Assembly: GCF_963678635.1 (NCBI RefSeq)
Contig: NC_087068.1
Coordinates: 27,220,318-27,284,317, forward strand
Source: Symsagittifera roscoffensis
Lineage: Eukaryota; Xenacoelomorpha; Acoela; Convolutidae
DNA length: 64,000 nucleotides
Direction: 5' to 3'
Positions 56,586 through 64,000 of this stretch are shown piece after piece; position 1 is the first letter of the stretch; every line of letters starts with the position of its first letter. The position numbers and the translations under genes are program-made. The notes beneath the pieces were generated by a model. The model did no database searches. It saw only the letters and a program-made list of their open reading frames with translations, and had not been told where the DNA came from.

Positions 56586-57172
56586 AAAGTAGTTAAGGGT
56601 ATTAGGTTATTAAGAGTAGTAGATGTTGGAGGTGATCAGGTGGGGTGTCTGCTGACCTCCATGTAGTAAGATAGGCAATAGAGCATCCGGTCAGCAGGCT
56701 ATGTATTAAGGTTGGGTATAGAGTCTACAATGTATTAAGATAGGGAATACCGATGGTAAGGTTTCAGTGTGATGGTAAGATAATGGTAAGAAAAACGTAA
56801 TTTTTTGGTTTTTGTCTAGTTTTTTCGCAAAAATGTTGGCGCGTGTTAACTAATTTGTAAATATCGAAGGTTAATTACGTGTAGGTTGCGTAATGAAGGA
56901 CTTTTGATTAGTTTTTTGATACATGGTAAGTCAATGGTAAGAGTTTTTGGGTAAAAACTTAATATTTTTATAAAAAAATTTCAAAAAAACTTCAAAACAT
57001 GATAAGGTTAGCTATTATTTGACCTAATTTATTAAATAATCTTACTTTCTATCTAAGTGAAACGACAATCTTACTTTCTATCTAATTGAACTAATGCTAA
57101 AACCTACAGAGACCTCGAAAAAAAAATCAAATTTTTTGAGAAAAAAAAATTAAATTACAAAAAAAAGTATAT
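56586..57172 (-). repeat. 587-bp repeat block R3 (near-identical to R4)
   Basis: Begins 'aaagtagttaagggtattag' and runs through 'gatgttggaggtgatcaggt', 'ggggtgtctgctgacctcca', three 'atgtattaagatagg' motifs and a 3' part with repeated 'aatcttactttctatctaa'. The copy at 63414-64000 is nearly identical and reaches the window edge. On the minus strand the block could be the 5' LTR or leader of the Gypsy element because gag begins 7 bp after it, but it is unrelated to the probable 3' LTR at 42896-44181. Confidence 0.9.
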
Positions 57173-57278
57173 AAATCACTGCATTGTATAACAAGTTTAC
57201 CGCAACATTTTACATTTTAATATCATAAAACGAATATAACATGACATGATGAATTTTTTTACTACACCAGATCAGTTC
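57173..57278. other. spacer between R3 and the polymerase 3' end
   Basis: AT-rich and short; no signal beyond possible polyadenylation-type AT tracts. Confidence 0.4.
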
Positions 57279-60200
57279 TTATAAGTTCAATGGTTTTGAA
57301 TGAATTCCATCATCTTGTACTTGCCTTTTTGGATAAAAATAGCTTTGTCCTTTCTTTTTCTGTTCATATGTGGCCACCATATGATTTATAGTTCTGAATC
57401 CTCTGGTAGTAGATGTAAGAATAATTGCTTCATCAAGCACTTTCCTGTATTTTGACATGGCACCGTCTCCAGAATCTTCTAGAACCCGTATATTTAATCC
57501 TTTACTGCTAAATTTGAACTTATCTGACTTGTTGTCATAGCAGCAATATGTCTTGCTACACAAACATAGCATTTCTGGACATCTAAACTCTTCTTTAAAA
57601 AGTCCCGGCTCCCACTTATCATGCTTTTTATGCGTAATGCAACACGTTCGAGGGAAGAAACTCGATTTTGCATCCGCCTTGAAAGAATCTCTGCAGTCAT
57701 TTCTCCTCAATTTTTCCCAAGCAGCTCTCTTATCTGGTTTGATACAGTCGTATAAATTCTCTTCAGCAAGTGCCAAGTAAAGTGAGTCTGTGTCCATCTC
57801 CAACTCTTCAAATTTATTCACATCGCAGAATTTGTCAAAGAAGTTATAGTAGAGCTCCAACATTCTCAGTTTTGCATACTGAAGTATGAAAAAACCAACA
57901 ATGATGGGTCCTCGGTGCTCAATGGTTGATTTCAATAACTCCACCTCAAATAAGTCCTTCTCAACTGAGTTAAGTCTCTTAAACAGTGGTTCATTGATTG
58001 CCTTATGGTTTTTTTTCATCGTTAAGATATTTTGTGATTGTATGTCTCGATCTATCCATGATCTGATATCCATACGAAGAATTACCCAAAAGTTTCATTG
58101 TTTCTGCTACAACTCCTGACAAAGGGTTTTCATCTCCTTCTCTTCTAGCATCAACCACTGACTGAACGAAATTATTAAAGCATTTCCGAGGAAAGTATTG
58201 AACAAATCGGTAAATTTTGGTGCACTGCAATCCAAGTTTCATATAAAAGTTGAAGAGAGGAGTTATAACTGTTCCATTTTCCAGCTTGAAACTAGCATTC
58301 TCTGAGGAAGCTTTAAAAATTCGTTATCGATCGCATAGTTTTTCATGTAATCTCCAATATCATCTCTTCCGACCTCAGTATTTTTGAAAATTGGAGGAAA
58401 ATTCGCAAATTTTGATTTTAGCTCTTCTGGAACAACTAAGTCGCACTGAACGTAGCCAAAAAGAAATCCATCTTTTATTTTTGCTAGAAGTGAGTCTGTA
58501 GAAAGAGGTCTTTTATAGGGAAAGTGGGTTCTGACGTAATTTTTGATCTTGTTATCGGTTTTGAAACTTTCCCACCAGTCACACTCCCACATTTCTTCCA
58601 CTTTGTATCCTTTCTCTTTAGTGTATTCTCGTCGCATATCATCCATCTCTCTCTTCTTGTTTCCTCGCTAGATATCCTGTTCTGTTAAGGAAGGATGAGC
58701 TTCTTGACAGGAACAGAAGTGGTAATAACATCCCATTGCTTCAAACACTGTCTTACAGTGATCGCAATAACCATCCACATTAAAACAGTCAATTTTTTTC
58801 TGTTTTCCAGATGTAAAAAAGCTCTCAATTTTACATTCTGGTCTTGATTCTTGATAAAAATACAAGACCATTTTCTCAAAGTTGCGAGTTCGATTATGTC
58901 TAGCCTTGAATTTTTGCATTTCAGTGTCAAACTCCCATCTCGTGTACAGTCCTGTTGGCATATCTTGACACATTGAGAAAGGGTAAAGCTGGCTTGCATC
59001 AATTCCAACGATTGATTTACAAACATTTGATGAATTTCTGATGTATGTTTCATCAACTACAGCTTTTCGAGTGAAAACAATGGAAGGTCCACCCGTCATG
59101 TCCTCTCTTACTTTTTCACACAAGTCTTTATCACTTTCGCAAAATGGATAAAACTTGTAATTTGTGGATTTGTGTAGACAAATGTTTGCTAGATTTGGAA
59201 GTGTGCAGCCAAGTTTTAACATATCTATCCCCTTGTTATGATAAAACTGAATCATTTTTTGCATTGCCTCCAGGGTTCGAACTACATCTTATTTGTTGTA
59301 CCACTTCAAAAAGTCTTTGAACACTGTCATTCCATTTTTCTTCCAACTCTCTTGTAAGTAATTGTAATTATCCAAACCAGATGGAGGAACAGTCTTGATT
59401 TGAAGCTTTTTCAGTGCCTGTTGTTCGTCAAACCCACTTTTTCTAAGCTTCTCATAATCAATGAAGTCTTTGTCTAGAGGATTGTTGTTTCTAAGTTTAC
59501 TGAAAAAGGCTTCATACGGTGGCAATTCAGGAAAGTCAAGTTTGTCTGGGTTATCAAACCAATCATAGGGAAAGAATCCTTTCGTTTCGCTAGCTTTATA
59601 GGCTTTGAGAAAGGATTCCAAAGTAGTTGCCCCTCCCAGAAACTTCATTATGTCGAGAAATTGTACATCTCCAAACTTGAAAGATATAAAGTCATTTGCT
59701 TTTTTGATTACGGATGTTTCTTGTTCTTTATCGCGAATTAAATAAGGAATTAAGTATGATTTGATCAAATTCAAATCATATCTACCGCTGTTAAATCCAA
59801 AAACAGGTAAAGTGTTTACATATCTCTCCAGATGCTGTTTCAAATCAATGAGTTGATTTTTCTGAATTCGCAAGATTTTTGTAGACATATCTGCTTCTTC
59901 CGAATCTTCAATGCATTCGTCTTCGTACTCAAATTTATTACTTGATTAATTTTTAACACGTTCGTTCAGCTGATCAAAGATCTTTTTCATTCTTTCATTG
60001 ACAACTACTTCAATATCTTGAAACTTTGTTCTCATCTCCAACTTACTTTTCTCAGCCAACAGCTCTAGCTTGCTTACAAAATCAATAATCAAGTTCTGTG
60101 GATCCTTGTTGTACAAAAAGATGGGTTCATCAATCAGATTCGATGATATAAAGACTGAAATTGGATCCAACTGGTAATTTGCGTCTCTTTTAGTTCCTCT

Positions 60201-61613
60201 GTGGGAACACAAATCGACTCAAAATCGAAAATTGCTAGATTATTAAAAAGTTTGTTATCTTCAGAAACTGGAAGATTGAATCCTTCTAGCTTTTCAAACA
60301 AGATTTCCCGAAGCTCATAGACGTTCTTTGGGTAAATATGTTTCACTCAGTCCTTGCATCTCAGAAGATTTTTGTTGAGAAACTCAGATCTTTTGAAGAA
60401 AGTATTACAACTAGGACACCGGAAACACTTGAAGAAAGAATCAATATCATTTGTATGAATGATATGATTGTTAAATCTCAGTAATTTGACTGTTTTGTCA
60501 AATCTTCCAATACTTCGTTGAGCTAGTTCTCCTATATATTCTCCTTCTTGGATATCGAAATCGTATATAAAGATGTTCCTTTGAACAATTTCCTCGACAA
60601 AAGGTAAGTCTTCTACAAAAACTCCACGAAAGTTTTTAGGGTCAAAACCAGATTTTGATATAAAATCTTTAAATTATCTGGAAGTGTGAGAGTCGAGATC
60701 TTTGTGTCCGTTCACATACATTGCCAATGCGCGGAAAAGACACAAATGATCTTTGTAAGGTTCCTTGTCCTTGTTAGACAAAAGACAGTTAACAGAATGG
60801 TTTTCAGTAGAGGTTCGGGTAAGACAGAGTCTGGACGTTCCATTGGGATGTTTTTCAGCAAAGCAGCAAAAGTTGTAACGTTAGCAATCAACTTGAATTG
60901 CCACTTTGTGTTCTGGCGTTGTTGGGTACATTGCTCCACAATATCAAATTTTTCTACTTTTCCTTGGATTGTTATTATTCTTCCGCTTTCGTACAAAGTA
61001 AGTTGGATTTTTCAAACAGAGTATTGTTTTCATGGGCGTAGAAAAATCGATATTCACCAGTCTCAATATTTCGAAGAACAAAACCCAGAGCAATGTTGAT
61101 TTTGGCTGCAGAATCGAGCTCGTTGAAGACTTCTTCAAGTTTCTCGTTAATTATTTTAGTATCCAACTTGGACATTTGGAAGTTAAATACCTTATGTCTC
61201 CCATTTTCCATCTCCGTATCCACCAGAAAATGTTGACAAGCACTAAGTTCCTCCTTTATGTTTTTACCGTCTTCCCCTTCTTCCTCCACAATCTTGTTCA
61301 AGTCGGCTACCGTATCACTGGGTTTCCGTTGTTTTGCTCCATGTTATTTTCTCCGATGTTGTTGGAGAGAGTAGTAACTTGGGAACTCTTGTTCACAAGA
61401 AGGACAAACCGTCCACTGCTTCGAGCTTGGTTGACCATGCTTCTTAGCCATATGATAGCTCATTTCTTGTTGATTATAAGTAAAGTACTTACAATCAGGG
61501 CAAGAAATAACTCCTTTAGAGCAATTTTTATGATGACTAGCAGCATCCGATCTCCTGTATTCCCGACCACAGTCCTCACATTTGACTTTCTCGTTTCGGT
61601 TAAGGGCAGGCAT
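57279..61613 (-). pseudogene. Maverick protein-primed family B DNA polymerase, full length but broken
   Basis: The minus-strand gene of about 1,440 codons starts at ATG 61613 with three zinc fingers (CEDCGREYRRSDAASHHKNC; CPDCKYFTYNQQEMSYHMAK; CPSCEQEFPSYYSLQQHRRK). Exonuclease motifs follow: IFDFESICV (Exo I, about 60230), FGFNSGRYDLNLIKSY (Exo II, about 59780) and an Exo III region near 59300. Polymerase motif A is GIDASQLYPFSMCQDMP, motif B KLLGNSSYGYQIMDRS and motif C MDTDSLYLAL, all with catalytic residues kept. The C-terminus has a Cys-rich stretch (CLCSKTYCCYDNK). Breaks are stops at 61344, 60674, 60347, 59946, 59289 and 58668 and frameshifts near 60985, 60712, 60175, 58255 and 58012 (the last in a poly-A run). 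Protein-primed polymerases copy linear Maverick DNA. This gene is the template against which the 8-32 kb array is recognised. Confidence 0.93.
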
Positions 61614-61616
61614 TAT

Positions 61617-61688
61617 CTAAAAAAAATTGGGACTTTAGAAAAGTTCCAAATTAAAAATTTAAAATAACAATTGAATGAAAATACTTAC
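61617..61688 (-). other. 5' UTR intron of the polymerase gene (predicted)
   Basis: Minus-strand donor AAAA|GTAAGTAT at 61688 and acceptor TTTTTTTTAG at 61617, three bases before the ATG. The 72-bp length and strong consensus ends support a leader intron. Confidence 0.65.
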
Positions 61689-61786
61689 TTTTCGTGAAGT
61701 AACGATTTGTAAAATTTGAAGTAAAATTCAATTAACTGTTTCTGATTGGCAAACAAAATGAATGATTTAACCCAATAAAATAAGCG

Positions 61787-61794
61787 TATTTATA
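61787..61794 (-). promoter_or_regulatory. TATA box of the polymerase promoter
   Basis: TATAAATA on the minus strand, 38 bp downstream of the nearest TGACGTCA site and about 100 bp before the predicted leader intron. A CCAATCAGA (minus strand) lies at 61741-61749, just after it. Confidence 0.65.
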
Positions 61795-61800
61795 CTAACA

Positions 61801-62080
61801 GTGACTCCTACGCAATTATCCTTTTACGGTAATGACGTCAATCTTTGAATAGAAGTGACGTCACCGCCTACACAATTTTCCTTTTATGGTAATGACGTCA
61901 TTCTATATTTAGAAGTGACGTCATCATCCACGCAATTTTCCTTTTATGGTAATGACGTCATTCTATATGTAGAAGTGACGCCATCACCCATGCAATTTTT
62001 CTTCTATGGTAATGACGTCATTCTATATTTAGAAGTGACGTCATCACCCAGGCACTTTTCCTTTTATGGTAATGACGTCA
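61801..62080. promoter_or_regulatory. five 60-bp tandem repeats with nine CRE-type TGACGTCA sites
   Basis: Exact 60-bp period with starts at 61801, 61861, 61921, 61981 and 62041, the last truncated. Each unit has 'tttatggtaatgacgtca' and 'tagaagtgacgtcatcaccc'. TGACGTCA occurs at 61833, 61856, 61893, 61916, 61953, 62013, 62036 and 62073, with one variant TGACGCCA at 61976. Spacing alternates 23 and 37 bp. This 8-bp palindrome is the classical binding site of CREB/ATF bZIP factors. The array sits just upstream of the TATA box of the Maverick polymerase gene. Confidence 0.9.
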
Positions 62081-62103
62081 TCACCACGTTATTCCTTAGA
62101 AAA

Positions 62104-62146
62104 TTCTAGAATTTTTGGAAAGTTCTAGAAATTTCTAGAAAAATTC
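62104..62146. promoter_or_regulatory. heat-shock-element cluster (three TTCTAGAA)
   Basis: TTCTAGAA at 62104-62111, 62123-62130 and 62133-62140, then a further TTC at 62144, giving alternating NTTCN/NGAAN pentamers with partly correct phasing. This is the recognised HSF1 binding pattern. A CCAAT (62151-62155, plus strand) follows. The site could serve the polymerase gene to the left or a transcript to the right. Confidence 0.65.
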
Positions 62147-62159
62147 TCAGCCAATCAGA

Positions 62160-63169
62160 ACTAAGCAGTTTCTAGCAGTTTTTCGCAAATTAGTGAGTTA
62201 CATTGTAACTGTGCTAGTATAATAGGTAGAACCGGTTGAGTTTAGTTCAGAAGTGGTTGGAACTTTTTTGGTACCAAAAACCGAGTTTTCGTGACTTTTG
62301 AAAAGACAGAACACTATAAAATAAGAAAATTTTTTGAAGTTTTTGAGTTAGGACAGTAAAACTTGTTGTTCGGACAACGTCCACTAGTGAATCGACAGGT
62401 TTTAAAATCCGTTTGCCGATAACCTTCCGGGTTACAGAGAAATCGAAATTAACGTGTTTGATTCAGTGGATTCATCAATCTGGATGGGTCCAAATAGCAT
62501 AGTTTTTCGCAAATTTTTTCAGCTAGACTGATTTAGACCGGTTTTTTGCATTGAACTAGAAAACTATACGCCTTTTGAGCTCGGATCAATAATTTTTAGG
62601 TCGAAAAGAACAGAATTGCGAAAAAAGTCAGGGGAACCTAAAAGAGATAAATTTTTTTACTTAAGAAAAAAGACGTTTTGGTTAATAACTTCGGAACTAC
62701 TGGACAGATCCAGTTGATCTTGGTACCATCAGATCAGAAATTAGCTCAGCTTACTAATAAAAACATCAATTATTCAAAAAAGAAAGCGTGAAAATTTTTG
62801 AGGATTGTTTTTAGCAAATTCACCAATTCGAGAAGGTAGACTCTTCACGTTTTATAAAAACTTTTTTGGAAAGCCCTTACACCCCTACCAAAGGGTAGTA
62901 ACGATTGAATAAGGCAATTTTACGCTGTTCTAGACAAAAAGATAAGGCTAAGGGCACCAGAAAAAATTATTCGAGCCGAAATTAGGCTAGCGATAAGACC
63001 CTTCACCGTTAGGGTGAATCATCGAATAAGAGGCTTAACTTCAATCCGGAAGGGTCTTGGGAAGGACGACACAACCTTCCTAGTTGATTCAAACAGAATA
63101 ATAGCATCGGAGATCGTATCTGGAAGGGTATAGGTTGAAAATTTAGAAAGCCTCTGAGAAGCTATCTTT
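62160..63169. other. non-coding stretch right of the promoter cluster
   Basis: No ORF of note. A plus-strand TATA-like 'tagtataatagg' near 62214 suggests a possible rightward start. It may be the terminal region of the Maverick or an LTR of another element, but no inverted or direct partner is seen in the window. Confidence 0.4.
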
Positions 63170-63375
63170 ACGAACTCGGAGGGGTCTCAATCCGGAGAGG
63201 TCTAGATTTTTACAGATACGGAGGGGACCCAATCCGGAGGGGTCTAAATTTTTACAAAAACGGAGGGGTCCCAATCCGGAGGGATCTAAATCTTTACAAA
63301 ACAGAAAAGGTTTCAATCCGGAGGGGTCGCAAGTTTACCAATCCGGAGGGGTCCAATTTTTGTCAATCCGGAGGG
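63170..63375. repeat. minisatellite 'caatccggaggggtc'
   Basis: About eight copies of 'tccggaggggtc' or a close variant, interleaved with 'taaatttttacaaaaacgga' type spacers, period roughly 25-55 bp. Non-coding. Confidence 0.8.
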
Positions 63376-63413
63376 GTATTATTTTGTCAAAACTTAGGAA
63401 GACAACAGAATAG

Positions 63414-64000
63414 AAAGTAGTTAAGGGTATTAGGTTATTAAGAGTAGTAGATGTTGGAGGTGATCAGGTGGGGTGTCTGCTGACCTCCATGTATTAAGAT
63501 AGGCAATAGAGCATCCGGTCAGCAGGCTATGTATTAAGGTTGGGTATAGAGTCTACAATGTATTAAGATAGGGAATACCGATGGTAAGGTTTCAGTGTGA
63601 TGGTAAGATAAAGGTAAGAAAAACGTAATTTTTTGATTTTTGTCTAGTTTTTTCGCAAAAATTTTGGCGCGTGTTAACTAATTTAAAAATATCGAAGGGT
63701 AATTACGTATAGGTTGCGTAATGAAGGACTTTTGATTAGTTTTTTGATACATGGTAAGTCAATGGTAAGAGTTTTTGGGTAAAAACTTAATATTTTTTAA
63801 AAAATTTTCAAAAAAACTTCAAAACATGATAAGGTTAGCTATTATTTGACCTAATTTATTAAATAATCTTACTTTCTATCTAAGTGAAACGATAATCTTA
63901 CTTTCTATCTAATTGAACTAATGCTGAAACCTACAGAGACCTCGAAAAACAAATCAAATTTTTTGAGAAAAAAAAATTAAATTACAAAAAAAAGTATATA
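63414..64000 (-). repeat. 587-bp repeat block R4 (runs off the window)
   Basis: Near-identical to 56586-57172 in the same orientation, differing by a few substitutions and a small indel in the A/T tracts. The left boundary is sharp at 'aaagtag'. The true right end lies outside the window. Confidence 0.9.

Noticed and set aside
61855-62109. Plus-strand frame with a 20-residue repeat
   Set aside because: The period of 60 bp is divisible by three, so the promoter repeats automatically give an open repetitive frame. No start context or homology.

Overview
The window is eukaryotic and almost certainly metazoan. It has AT-rich non-coding DNA, a spliced host gene with GT-AG introns, Maverick/Polinton remains and an LTR retrotransposon. 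The Maverick type and the large introns would fit a nematode or another small invertebrate, but nothing seen fixes the species. I saw no CRISPR array, rRNA or tRNA.

Host gene. Five minus-strand exons encode the N-terminal part of the condensin ATPase SMC4: 41665-41781, 6796-6990, 6524-6706, 5049-5213 and 3048-3175. They join in phase through the nucleotide-binding loop and the start of the coiled coil. The first intron in view is about 34.7 kb and holds the whole Maverick-derived tandem array, Maverick capsid-gene relics and other repeats. Introns 3, 4 and 5 and the start of intron 1 share short repeats.

Maverick material. From about 7994 to 32230 lies a tandem array of 20 units, all decayed copies of the C-terminal third of a protein-primed family B DNA polymerase (minus strand). 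Unit length falls in steps of about 1.4-1.5 kb, 1.075 kb and 0.855 kb, each step made by one internal deletion that was then amplified. At 32840-35525 (plus strand) are relics of the structural module in the order penton, small basic virion protein, double jelly-roll major capsid protein and adenain-like protease. At 57279-61613 (minus) is a far better preserved full-length polymerase gene with N-terminal zinc fingers. It has a TATA box, a 5' UTR intron and an upstream array of five exact 60-bp repeats carrying nine TGACGTCA-type sites next to three TTCTAGAA heat-shock-type palindromes.

Retrotransposon. From 44229 to 56579 (minus) lies a Ty3/Gypsy-like element: gag with two zinc knuckles, protease, RT, RNase H, integrase and a C-terminal macro-like (ADP-ribose) domain, then a second large ORF with a coiled coil and an SGNH-hydrolase-like start. 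Downstream of gag it is broken only by in-frame stops. A probable 3' LTR with polypurine tract and TATA box is at 42896-44181. The expected matching 5' LTR is absent; the gag start abuts a 587-bp block that recurs at 63414-64000 and has relatives at 36.9 and 40.2 kb.

The most unusual items are the CRE/HSE array in front of the Maverick polymerase, the stepwise-deleting polymerase array inside an SMC4 intron, and the macro plus SGNH-like accessory domains in a Gypsy element.
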